A DNA stretch of 64,000 nt from contig JBKBNY010000004.1 in assembly GCA_046295175.1 (NCBI GenBank), forward strand, positions 248,001 to 312,000, written 5' to 3'. The notes beneath the pieces are model-generated. The model did not search any database and had not been told where the DNA came from. It saw only the letters and a program-made list of their open reading frames with translations. A program made the translations under genes and the position numbers. Positions 35,391-43,104 of the stretch are shown in pieces (within the stretch, counting starts at the first letter, position 1; every line of letters starts with the position of its first letter). Origin of the DNA: JALOLV01 sp046295175 (GTDB lineage Bacteria; Bacteroidota; Bacteroidia; Cytophagales; Spirosomataceae).

Positions 35391-36409
35391 AGATAAAATC
35401 AATAAATATTAAGAATTTCAAATCTATCGTTGATATTACCATCAATGAACCGAATCCGTTTACGGTTTTTGTTGGCCCTAATGGTAGCGGAAAATCTAAT
35501 ATTTTTGAGGCTTTGGAGTTTTCATACTATAATTTTTTAAGTTCCTCATTGAGTAGTGAAAATGAAAAGAAAGAAAGTCCAGAATACGTCCTTTCAATGT
35601 TTGGTGGAAAAGAAGATATTTTAAACTTTAAAAAATTAGGCAGTTTAACAGTAAATATTAATGCAGAACAAGACGGAATTATAAACTTAACAGACGATAG
35701 GGGTTTTATTGAAATTATCATTGGCAGAGCTATAAAAATAGAAAAAGATACAACTACTGTTTTTATAGATAAAGGGAGTTTGTTTGGATTTTTCAAGAAA
35801 TTTATTCGAATCTTTATTGGAAATAAAGAAAAGCAAAGAATAAACTATTCTGATGGCACAAAACTATCTTTTTCGTGCGATAACCTCGAAAAAGTCTTAA
35901 AACGCCTGCTCGAAAACCCCGAAAAACGAGAAAAGATTAGCGAATGGTTAGAGTTGTTTATACCTGAGTTTGATAGAATTGAAGTTCAAAAAAGTGAGTT
36001 TAGTAGTGATGAAAATCTCCTGATTTATCAGAAACATTACAAAAGACCATTCAACAAAGAACTTATTTCTGATGGCACCTACAACATAATCGCCTTATTG
36101 ACAGCTGTTTATCAATCTGATGAACCACAGTTTTTATGTATAGAAGAGCCTGAAAATGGGTTAAATCCTTACGTAATCAGAAAACTGGTGGATTTTTTCA
36201 GAAATGCGTGTACAGAAAAAAGGCATTATATTTGGTTAAATACCCATTCACAAACGTTGGTTGAGTGTCTTGAACCAGAAGAAATAATTGTTGTCGATAA
36301 AATAAATGGTGAAACCCAAATCAAACAAATCAAAGGCATGAATCTTCATGGTTTAGATATGGCAGAGGTTTGGCTATCGGGAGCTTTAGGAGGTGGCACA
36401 CCGTGGTAA
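35387..36409 (+). CDS. AAA-family ATPase (AAA_21, ABC/SMC-like)
   Basis: 340 residues. The Walker A motif GPNGSGKS is at 30-37, an ABC-signature-like ISDGT at 227-231, Walker B FLCIEEPENG at 249-258 and the switch histidine H287 in LNTHSQT. This is the head domain layout of OLD-like, RecF/SMC-type ATPases found in many antiphage systems. It overlaps the Uma2 gene by 4 bases at its start and the TOPRIM-like gene by 7 at its end (ending GALGGGTPW). Tight coupling of an ATPase and a TOPRIM protein suggests a sensor-effector pair, which is an inference. Confidence 0.88.
   Translation: MKIKSINIKNFKSIVDITINEPNPFTVFVGPNGSGKSNIFEALEFSYYNFLSSSLSSENEKKESPEYVLSMFGGKEDILNFKKLGSLTVNINAEQDGIINLTDDRGFIEIIIGRAIKIEKDTTTVFIDKGSLFGFFKKFIRIFIGNKEKQRINYSDGTKLSFSCDNLEKVLKRLLENPEKREKISEWLELFIPEFDRIEVQKSEFSSDENLLIYQKHYKRPFNKELISDGTYNIIALLTAVYQSDEPQFLCIEEPENGLNPYVIRKLVDFFRNACTEKRHYIWLNTHSQTLVECLEPEEIIVVDKINGETQIKQIKGMNLHGLDMAEVWLSGALGGGTPW
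36388..36393 (+). promoter_or_regulatory. Shine-Dalgarno site deciding the start of the TOPRIM-like gene
   Basis: AGGAGG lies inside the end of the ATPase gene, 9 bases before the GTG at 36403. Such a strong site is unusual for this window and points to GTG 36403 rather than the TTG at 36370. Confidence 0.5.
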
Positions 36410-36987
36410 AGGTTGGTTTTTTGGTGGAAGGTGATACTGAGAAAAAGATAATTTTATCTGATAGTTTCAAAGCATACTGCAAATCGCAAAATATTGAAAT
36501 TTTATCAAGTATTTTACCTACTAAAGGTCAGCGAGGAAAAGATATTTTCAAGAATAAGGAGAAAATTGGGGCTTTTGTAAAAATCTTAAAAGACAACGGA
36601 GCTGATTATATTTTCGTTATACGAGACTTAGAAGATTTAACATGTATTGTAGAAGCCAGAAACGAAATTGCATCTGACGAAGTAAATAAAGTTATCGTTG
36701 TGAGGGCAATCGAATCTTGGTTTACAGCTGATACAAAAGCCATTTCATCATATTTTGAACAAGATTCATTTTATCATGATTCACCCGAAAGTATTGAAAA
36801 GCCTTTCGATTATTTGTAACAACAAAGTATTGAAATCAAAAAAAGAGGCATAAGTGATAAACTTATTTTTGCTGGAATAATGCTAAAAAACGGTTTCTCA
36901 ATCGAATCAGCCGCAAATCATCCTAATTGCCCAAGTGCCAAATATTTTTTAACCAAATTACAGAACATTAAAAATTTGCAATCATAA
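36403..36987 (+). pseudogene. TOPRIM-like protein (DUF4276/RloB-type), interrupted by an in-frame TAA
   Basis: From GTG at 36403 the first 138 codons give VGFLVEGDTE (TOPRIM glutamate E9), a TOPRIM DxxD in RDLED (D75, D78) and IESWFTAD (about 104-110), which is typical of DUF4276-like proteins. A TAA at 36817-36819 ends this part. The same frame then stays open for 55 more codons to 36985-36987, coding KLIFAGIMLKNGFSIES and NCPSAKYFLTKL, a tail that looks like the normal end of the family. So one stop breaks an otherwise whole gene of about 194 codons. It could be a pseudogene, a shortened active form, or a sequencing error. It would be the nuclease or effector of the cassette. Confidence 0.75.
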
Positions 36988-36993
36988 AAACAA

Positions 36994-37950
36994 ATGAAAA
37001 AATATACTTTCACAGATAAAAAAGATACTCGCTCGGGTTTCGGTGCGGGAATGACTGAATTAGGTCGAACAAATCCTGATGTTGTAGTACTTTGTGCCGA
37101 CTTGGTTGGGTCACTTAAAATTGATACATTTATCAAAGAAAATCCAGAGCGATTCTTCCAGATGGGTATTGCCGAAGCAAACATGATGGGTGTGGCGGCT
37201 GGATTGACAATCGGTGGAAAAATCCCGTTTGCAACAACATTTGCAAACTTTGGTTCGAGCCGTGTATATGACCAAATCCGTCAATCTATTGCCTACTCTG
37301 ATAAAAACGTTAAAGTTGCCGTTTCGCATGCGGGTCTAACGCTTGGTGAAGACGGTGCAACCCACCAGATTTTAGAAGATTTGGCCATGATGCGTTCTTT
37401 GCCAAATATGACAGTAATTAATCCATGCGATTTCAACCAAACAAAAGCAGCTACGATTGCAGCGGCTAATTTCGAGGGTCCAGTTTATTTACGTTTTGGT
37501 CGTCCTGTAGTACCAGTATTTACCGACCCAGACCAAAAATTTGAGATTGGTAAAGCATGGATGGTCAACGAAGGAAAAGATGTAACAATTATTGCAACCG
37601 GCCATTTAGTTTGGGAGGCAATCCAAGCGGGTGAAATTTTGGAAGCACAAGGAATTGATGCCGAAATCATTAATATCCACACGATTAAACCTTTGGATAC
37701 AAAAGCTATCTTAAAGAGTGTGGCTAAGACTAAGTGTATTGTAACTTGCGAAGAACACCAAATGAATGGTGGCTTAGGTGATGCAGTTGCACAGACATTA
37801 GCAAAGAATTTATTAGCTCCCCAAGAATATGTGGCAGTTGATGATTCGTTCGGAGAATCTGGCACACCAGCTCAATTAATGGAGAAATATGGTTTAAATG
37901 CTGCTTCTATTGTAGAGAAAGCATTGAAAGTGATTCAACGCAAAAAATAA
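36994..37950 (+). CDS. Transketolase, C-terminal subunit
   Basis: 318 residues, the second half of split transketolase. The pyrimidine-binding part has GVAAGLTIGGKIPFATTFANF and SHAGLTLGEDGATHQ; the C-terminal part includes TCEEHQMNGGLGDAV and DSFGESGTPAQL. It pairs with the subunit at 33904. It begins just 6 bases after the end of the broken TOPRIM frame, so it must now be expressed either from a transcript crossing the cassette or from a promoter within it. Confidence 0.94.
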   Translation: MKKYTFTDKKDTRSGFGAGMTELGRTNPDVVVLCADLVGSLKIDTFIKENPERFFQMGIAEANMMGVAAGLTIGGKIPFATTFANFGSSRVYDQIRQSIAYSDKNVKVAVSHAGLTLGEDGATHQILEDLAMMRSLPNMTVINPCDFNQTKAATIAAANFEGPVYLRFGRPVVPVFTDPDQKFEIGKAWMVNEGKDVTIIATGHLVWEAIQAGEILEAQGIDAEIINIHTIKPLDTKAILKSVAKTKCIVTCEEHQMNGGLGDAVAQTLAKNLLAPQEYVAVDDSFGESGTPAQLMEKYGLNAASIVEKALKVIQRKK

Positions 37951-37959
37951 ATTATTGAT

Positions 37960-37986
37960 GTAGGGTAGGTTTTCCCCCTACCCTAC
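37960..37986 (+). terminator. Hairpin after transketolase
   Basis: Perfect 10-base stem GTAGGGTAGG/CCTACCCTAC with a 7-base loop, 10 bases past the stop. No T-run follows, so termination is only likely. Confidence 0.5.
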
Positions 37987-37992
37987 AATCCT

Positions 37993-38559
37993 ATGATTAA
38001 TGATTCTGAATTAGTTTTAAGACTTCAAAATCCATCCCTTCGAGAAGCCGCTTTCTCAGAGTTGATAAAAAAATATCAGCAAAAAATCTATTGGCATATT
38101 CGCAAGATGGTCATTGACCACGATGATGCTGATGATTTGATTCAAGAGACATTTATAAAAGTATGGCAGAGTTTACCCAATTTTAGGGGAGATTCCCAGC
38201 TTTTTACATGGATTTATCGTATTGCCACTAATGAGTGCCTCAATTTTCTGCAAAAGAAAAAACGCCAGAATCACGTTCCGCTCGAAAACTCAGATGATGA
38301 AAATAGCCTGAACTTAATCAGTACACTTGAATCATCAATTGATAGCGACTACATCAGTGGAGATGAGATTCAAATAAAACTTCAAAAAGCCTTATTGTCA
38401 TTGCCCGATAAACAGCGTTTGGTCTTTAATATGAAATACTATGACGACCTCAAATACGAAGAAATTGCAGAAATTACTGGTACATCGGTTGGTGCATTGA
38501 AAGCTTCATATCATTTGGCGGTTAAAAAAATCGAAGAAATGCTGAATCAAGAGCAATAA
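37993..38559 (+). CDS. ECF-type RNA polymerase sigma factor
   Basis: 188 residues. Region 2 has YQQKIYWHIRKMVIDHDDADDLIQETFIKVW and region 4 has LPDKQRLVFNMKYYDDLKYEEIAEITG with the helix GTSVGALKASYHLAV. It is closest to general ECF sigmas of the RpoE type. It heads a three-gene run with a repeat-bearing membrane protein (65 bases downstream) and a secreted Spy/CpxP-like protein, which resembles sigma, anti-sigma and periplasmic sensor triads that answer envelope or metal stress. Confidence 0.93.
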   Translation: MINDSELVLRLQNPSLREAAFSELIKKYQQKIYWHIRKMVIDHDDADDLIQETFIKVWQSLPNFRGDSQLFTWIYRIATNECLNFLQKKKRQNHVPLENSDDENSLNLISTLESSIDSDYISGDEIQIKLQKALLSLPDKQRLVFNMKYYDDLKYEEIAEITGTSVGALKASYHLAVKKIEEMLNQEQ

Positions 38560-38623
38560 ATTAAGGTTTTTATTAAACCTTCGGATAATAAATTTGTCAA
38601 AGTATCGTTGAGAATGATTTTTA

Positions 38624-39379
38624 ATGAAAAAACAACCAATAAATATTGAGCATTTATCTAAAGAAAACATCTTTAAAGTTCCAGAAGGGTACTTTGAGGT
38701 ATTGCCCAATATTGTTCTGAGTCAAATTAAGCTAAATTCACAAACTAAGAATATTGAAGGTTTTAAAATTCCTAATAATTATTTTGATTCACTTTCATCA
38801 AAAATTCTTTCAAAAATTAACGCCAAACAACATTTAAGGCTTGAGGATATTCCCAAAGTCAATATTTTCAATTTGCCCGATAATTATTTTGAAAATTTAG
38901 AGGAGCAAATTATTGAGAAAGTCTCGGTTTCAAACTTACCCAAAGGCAATATATTTAAGGTACCAGTTGACTATTTTGAATCATTACCAAATAGAATCAA
39001 TTCAAAAATAAATCAACAACAATCGGGTATTGTTTTTAAAATAATTAGAAGCACAAAAGTTTGGGTGGCGGCGGCAAGTATCGTAGTTTTGGTTGGATTG
39101 GCTTGGTTTATTATTCCAAACTTAGTTAAATCTGATGTAGAATTAGCTTTGGAAAAAGCTTCTGTTGAAGAAATCCAAACCTATCTCAACACACAAGATT
39201 TAAGTTATTTGGAATACGAAAATAGTGTAGTAGAAGAATCGAAATCGACTAAACAAGTCAAAGTAAATGCAGATTCTTTGCTTTTTGAAAATTTGAATTT
39301 AGAAAAAAAAGATATTCTTGAACACATTGAAGAGCAAAATCTCGACGAGAATGAATTAGAATATCTTTTAGGTAGTTAA
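38624..39379 (+). CDS. Repeat-containing membrane protein, candidate anti-sigma factor
   Basis: 251 residues, no recognised domain. The cytosolic N-terminus (1-146) holds four imperfect copies of a 20-residue unit, about 16-35, 46-65, 80-100 and 109-129, with pattern F-K-V-P-x-x-Y-F-E-x-L-P and ending in SKI or similar. One membrane segment lies at about 147-168 (WVAAASIVVLVGLAWFI). The periplasmic C-terminus (170-251) is acidic. Position after an ECF sigma gene and one-pass topology fit an anti-sigma factor, but no HHCC or FecR motif is seen. Each repeat may be a short sigma-binding helix; this is inferred. Confidence 0.6.
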   Translation: MKKQPINIEHLSKENIFKVPEGYFEVLPNIVLSQIKLNSQTKNIEGFKIPNNYFDSLSSKILSKINAKQHLRLEDIPKVNIFNLPDNYFENLEEQIIEKVSVSNLPKGNIFKVPVDYFESLPNRINSKINQQQSGIVFKIIRSTKVWVAAASIVVLVGLAWFIIPNLVKSDVELALEKASVEEIQTYLNTQDLSYLEYENSVVEESKSTKQVKVNADSLLFENLNLEKKDILEHIEEQNLDENELEYLLGS

Positions 39380-39391
39380 ACTGTGCAGAAA

Positions 39392-39832
39392 ATGAAAAAA
39401 ATCACACTTTTTTTGATGTTAATGTTTCCAATAGTTTCATTGGCTCAAAGGGGGAATAATCCAAGACAGCAGAAAATTCAGGCAGCAAAGATTGGATTAA
39501 TCACCGAAAAACTAAATCTCACTCCTGAGCAAGCACCACAATTTTGGGCGATTTACAACGAATTCGACCGAAAACGTCTCGAAAATCGTAGGAATATTAA
39601 AAAATATTTAGACGAAGCAAATTCTCTTTCATCAACCGACGATAAAATAATTTCGGCTCACAAACAAATCATTTCTCTCCGTCGAAAAGAGTTAGACTTA
39701 GAAGAAGAATACGGGGTTAAACTAATGAAAGTTATAACACCCCGACAATACGGCGAGTTGAAACAAACAGAAGCGAATTTCAACAAAATGTTGATGGAAA
39801 AACTCAAAGAAAGAATTGAGGATGATAATTAA
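39392..39832 (+). CDS. Secreted Spy/CpxP-like helical protein
   Basis: About 146 residues from the ATG at 39392; a GTG at 39383 is possible. The signal peptide ends at SLAQR. The mature part is highly helical and charged, with LTPEQAPQFWAIYNEFDRKR, which resembles the LTxxQ motif of CpxP/Spy periplasmic chaperones. It starts 13 bases after the repeat protein gene. Together they could act as a periplasmic sensor for the sigma factor. A bidirectional terminator follows directly. Confidence 0.75.
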   Translation: MKKITLFLMLMFPIVSLAQRGNNPRQQKIQAAKIGLITEKLNLTPEQAPQFWAIYNEFDRKRLENRRNIKKYLDEANSLSSTDDKIISAHKQIISLRRKELDLEEEYGVKLMKVITPRQYGELKQTEANFNKMLMEKLKERIEDDN

Positions 39833-39861
39833 AAAGGTTCGCCAAATTGGCGAACCTTTTT
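39831..39861. terminator. Bidirectional terminator
   Basis: 13-base stem AAAAAGGTTCGCC with its complement, 5-base loop, ending in TTTTT on both strands. It closes the sigma operon and the tyrosine-recombinase gene on the opposite strand. Confidence 0.88.
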
Positions 39862-39864
39862 AAT

Positions 39865-40698
39865 TTATACATTCAAATCATCGAACGGACTTCTAAAATT
39901 AACGAAATCTACCTGAGCGATTTGGCTATAAATTGCAGTAGTTTGTAAATATCTATGACCAAGCATTTCTTGGAGGTGATGAATATCAAGCCCTCTCTCA
40001 AGAAAATGAACTGCAAAACTGTGTCGAAGTGTATGCACCGAAGCATCTTTATCGATTTTGGCCTTTTTTAAAGCCTGTTGAAATACCAATTGAACGCTTC
40101 TTGCACTGTATGGTTTTCCGTTTTCTCCTCCAAAAAGTAATCCAGTCGGGTTATGCTTTGAGATATAATTCTTAAGCATCGGAATCACACGTTTTGCAAG
40201 CATTACATTACGCCCTTTTTCTTTAGATGTAGCCGCAATCCTGATAAGGTTATTCTCAAAATCAACATCGGCAGTTTTCATGTCTAAAACTTCACTCAGA
40301 CGCAAACCAGCCGAATAAATAATACCTAACAAAGCTTTGTGTTTAACATTATCTAAAGAGTTCAAGATTTGTTCAATCTCAGATTCTGAAAGAATTAATG
40401 GTAAACTATTTTCTTTAATTTCACCAGTAGCTTTAATATTCAATTTTTTATTGAATACTATCTCATAAAAAAGTTTGATTGCCTTTCCAGCTTGTTTAAC
40501 TGCGTCGGCAGAATCTCCTTTCTTCTCGCCAAGTTCAATCAAATAATCAGAAATTACTTCTTCGGTGATTTTGTTTTGAGGTACGTCTCTGAAGTGATTA
40601 TAAAACACGAATACAGCATTTCGATAAGCTGCAATAGTCATCGAATTATACTTCCCTTTTTTTAGGTATTCAGTAAATCTTTCAATAAGGTGGGTCAC
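39865..40698 (-). CDS. Tyrosine-type site-specific recombinase
   Basis: 277 residues. The SAM-like core-binding domain fills the first 90 residues. The catalytic set is complete: R133 in AGLRLSEVL, K near 159-161 in TSKEKGR, H222 and R225 in HTLRHSF, H248 in LGHRY and the nucleophile Y257 in TTAIYSQ. It resembles XerC/XerD-like and integron-type recombinases. No attachment sites, phage genes or cargo lie next to it, so it is likely a stand-alone Xer-type resolvase, or the remnant of an element. Confidence 0.85.
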   Translation of the reverse strand: MTHLIERFTEYLKKGKYNSMTIAAYRNAVFVFYNHFRDVPQNKITEEVISDYLIELGEKKGDSADAVKQAGKAIKLFYEIVFNKKLNIKATGEIKENSLPLILSESEIEQILNSLDNVKHKALLGIIYSAGLRLSEVLDMKTADVDFENNLIRIAATSKEKGRNVMLAKRVIPMLKNYISKHNPTGLLFGGENGKPYSARSVQLVFQQALKKAKIDKDASVHTLRHSFAVHFLERGLDIHHLQEMLGHRYLQTTAIYSQIAQVDFVNFRSPFDDLNV

Positions 40699-40749
40699 AG
40701 TCGGGTTATTTGGTTTAGGTTTTGACTATAGTTACAGCAAAAAGTAACA

Positions 40750-40757
40750 CAAAATTA
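40750..40757 (-). promoter_or_regulatory. -7 box upstream of the tyrosine recombinase
   Basis: The minus strand reads TAATTTTG, a TAnnTTTG match about 52 bases before the start codon at 40698. Confidence 0.45.
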
Positions 40758-40817
40758 GTATTTTTTCTGAAAAGGTAATAATAAATGCTATTTTGCGTAT
40801 AAATATCCATCAAATCA

Positions 40818-42209
40818 ATGCTTATAGGTTTTATAATTTTCTATCTACTTATCACAATTTTAATTGGATGGTATGCATCAAGATTTGTTAAAAACTCAAC
40901 CGATTTTGCCATTGCCGGGAGAAGAATGCCAACCTATGTCGTTGCATCTGGGCTTTTTGCAACTTGGTTTGGTTCTGAAACAGTCATGGGTGCATCATCC
41001 GAATTCGTAGAAAATGGTTTACTTGGAGTAATAGAAGACCCATTTGGAGCATCTCTGTGCTTGTTTCTATTGGGTATTTTATTTGTAAAACCACTGTATA
41101 AACTCAATATTCTGACATTCAGCGACTACTATTCAATGCGATACAATAAAACAGCTGAATGGGTTTCAGCAATTTTTATGATACCATCTTATTTTGGCTG
41201 GATTGCTGCACAATTAATCGCCCTTGCTACGGTATTACATGCAATCACTGGGTTAGAGATAATTTATGGAGTTTTGATTTGTGCAACAGTAGTTGTGATT
41301 TACACTTACATTGGCGGCATGTGGGCTGTCTCAATTACCGATACAGTTCAGACAATCATGATAATTATTGGTCTTTTAATCTTGGTTGCAATTTTGGTAA
41401 GTCAAGCAGGAGGAATAAATAAAATAGTTAATAGTACTCCCGACGGATTTTTTAGGTTTATACCCAAAGAAAACTCGATGGTTAATTGGTCAAATTATTT
41501 TGTTGCCTGGATTACAATTGGCCTTGGGTCAATCCCACAACAAGATGTTTTTCAAAGAATTTTATCAGCAAAAACCGAAAAAACAGCCATTAAAGGCACA
41601 TATTGGTCTTCAATAATGTATTTAACAATTGCAATTATCCCATTAATAATTGCACTTTGTGGCAAGATTTTATATCCAACCGAAATTGAAAAAAATCCTC
41701 AGCTGACAATCCCAATGTTGGTTTTGCAACATACAAATATTAGTGTTCAAATATTGTTTTTTGGAGCATTGTTATCCGCCATTCTCAGCACTTGTAGTGG
41801 GGCCATTTTAGCCCCTGCAACAGTTGTGGGAGAAAACTTACTCAAACCATTATACGGAAGCAAAATTTCGGATAAAAAGTTATTGATGATTATGCGTTAT
41901 TCAGTAGTCCTGATAACAATAGTTTCAATCGGATTTGCCTCTTGGAAAACCGAAATCTATGAATTAGTCAGTGAATCTTCGGCTTTGAGTCTCGTATCAT
42001 TATTTGTACCACTTGCCGCAGGATTATACTGGAAAAAAGCCTCGGCTCTTGGTGCAATTTTGTCAATGGTTCTCGGAATGGGAGTTTGGACATTTTTTGA
42101 ATTTTACGAAACTCCTTACCCAAGCACGATTTGGGGACTAATGGCAAGTATTCTCGGAATGATAATTGGTTCGTATGCAAAACCACAAATTAACAAACTT
42201 CAATTATGA
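40818..42209 (+). CDS. Sodium:solute symporter (SSS family)
   Basis: 463 residues with about 13 membrane segments. It opens with a first helix and NSTDFAIAGRRMP, then LFATWFGSETVMGASSEF, which is the typical start of SSS carriers, and GLGSIPQQDVFQRI later. Substrate could be proline, a sugar, pantothenate or another organic solute; sequence alone does not say. Its stop overlaps the DUF1801 gene by 4 bases. Confidence 0.88.
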   Translation: MLIGFIIFYLLITILIGWYASRFVKNSTDFAIAGRRMPTYVVASGLFATWFGSETVMGASSEFVENGLLGVIEDPFGASLCLFLLGILFVKPLYKLNILTFSDYYSMRYNKTAEWVSAIFMIPSYFGWIAAQLIALATVLHAITGLEIIYGVLICATVVVIYTYIGGMWAVSITDTVQTIMIIIGLLILVAILVSQAGGINKIVNSTPDGFFRFIPKENSMVNWSNYFVAWITIGLGSIPQQDVFQRILSAKTEKTAIKGTYWSSIMYLTIAIIPLIIALCGKILYPTEIEKNPQLTIPMLVLQHTNISVQILFFGALLSAILSTCSGAILAPATVVGENLLKPLYGSKISDKKLLMIMRYSVVLITIVSIGFASWKTEIYELVSESSALSLVSLFVPLAAGLYWKKASALGAILSMVLGMGVWTFFEFYETPYPSTIWGLMASILGMIIGSYAKPQINKLQL

Positions 42210-42616
42210 AAAAATATTCATCTGCCGAAGATTTTATCGAAAAACAAGAAGAATTATATAAAGACTTGCTTTACCACATCAGAAGAGTTCTGCTGAATGC
42301 ACACCCAAAAATGCAAGAAAAGATTTCTTTCAATACGGTATTCTTCAAAGTCAAATTTGATATTTGTTATTTTGGAATAATGAAAAAAAACAAAGGCATA
42401 GAAATCAGCTTTTTAAGAGGCTACCAATTATCAAACGAACAAGGGCTTCTGGATTCAAAAGGTAGGACGATTATCAGTGGAATTACGTTTAAAGACATTT
42501 CTGATTTTAAACAAAAAGAAAAACAATTCAAGGAGATTATTCAAGAAGCATTGATTTTGGATGAAATGCACGATAAGCACGTTTTTACAGAAGTCCTAAA
42601 AAGGAAAACAAAATAA
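42206..42616 (+). CDS. DUF1801-domain protein
   Basis: 136 residues, cytosolic. ISFNTVFFKVKFDICYFGIMKKNKGIEISFLRG fits the DUF1801 (YdhG/YjbR-like) fold found in small soluble proteins. No catalytic residues are known. It overlaps the symporter stop by 4 bases, so it is coupled to it. Confidence 0.75.
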   Translation: MKKYSSAEDFIEKQEELYKDLLYHIRRVLLNAHPKMQEKISFNTVFFKVKFDICYFGIMKKNKGIEISFLRGYQLSNEQGLLDSKGRTIISGITFKDISDFKQKEKQFKEIIQEALILDEMHDKHVFTEVLKRKTK

Positions 42617-42716
42617 TCATTATGTAACAGTCTGAATATCAGTAGGAAGCAGGAATTTGTGGAAAAATATTAACTTTTTTTTGGCATTACATTTGCAATT
42701 TAGGTTATCAATCTGC

Positions 42717-42724
42717 TATATTTG
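42717..42724 (+). promoter_or_regulatory. Promoter of the tRNA-Ser/Pro cluster
   Basis: TATATTTG is an exact TAnnTTTG box. A TTTG at 42692-42695 lies 21 bases before it as the -33 element. The tRNA-Ser gene begins 18 bases after the box. Confidence 0.65.
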
Positions 42725-42742
42725 CAGTCCCAAAAGGGAGAT

Positions 42743-42831
<89 letters not shown>

Positions 42832-42865
42832 GAGTTATTTGAAATTTTGAATTTAAATGAGTCTT

Positions 42866-42939
42866 CGGGGTGTAGCGTAGCCCGGTATCGCGTTTGGTTT
42901 GGGACCAAAAGGTCGTCAGTTCGAATCTGGCCACCCCGA
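42866..42939 (+). tRNA. tRNA-Pro (TGG), copy 1
   Basis: 74-base gene with acceptor stem CGGGGTG/CACCCCG, anticodon stem TTTGG/CCAAA with loop TTTGGGA (anticodon TGG), and T arm CAGTTCGAATCTG. It is identical to copy 2. Confidence 0.95.
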
Positions 42940-42983
42940 CAAAATATTATTTGCTCAATTAAATTCTGTTCAAATTAACTCAA

Positions 42984-43057
42984 CGGGGTGTAGCGTAGCC
43001 CGGTATCGCGTTTGGTTTGGGACCAAAAGGTCGTCAGTTCGAATCTGGCCACCCCGA
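42984..43057 (+). tRNA. tRNA-Pro (TGG), copy 2
   Basis: Base-for-base identical to copy 1, 44 bases after its end; the spacers differ from the gene, so the duplication is limited to the tRNA. Confidence 0.95.
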
Positions 43058-43062
43058 CATCA

Positions 43063-43090
43063 AAAATCCTGTGAGTAATCACAGGATTTT
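43063..43090. terminator. Terminator after the tRNA cluster
   Basis: Perfect 12-base stem AAAATCCTGTGA/TCACAGGATTTT around GTAA. It ends the tRNA transcript on the plus strand and, read in reverse, the LacI-type gene that stops at 43105. Confidence 0.8.
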
Positions 43091-43104
43091 CTGTTTTATC
43101 TGAC

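Noticed and set aside
34771..36993. Terminal repeats or a transposase that moved the transketolase cassette
   Set aside because: No direct or inverted repeats were found by eye at the borders and no recombinase gene is inside; the tyrosine recombinase at 39865 is 3 kb away beyond other operons.
39865..40698. Tyrosine recombinase as an integrase of a genomic island next to the tRNA cluster
   Set aside because: A symporter and a DUF1801 gene lie between it and the tRNAs, and no tRNA-end repeat was seen, so no island can be drawn.
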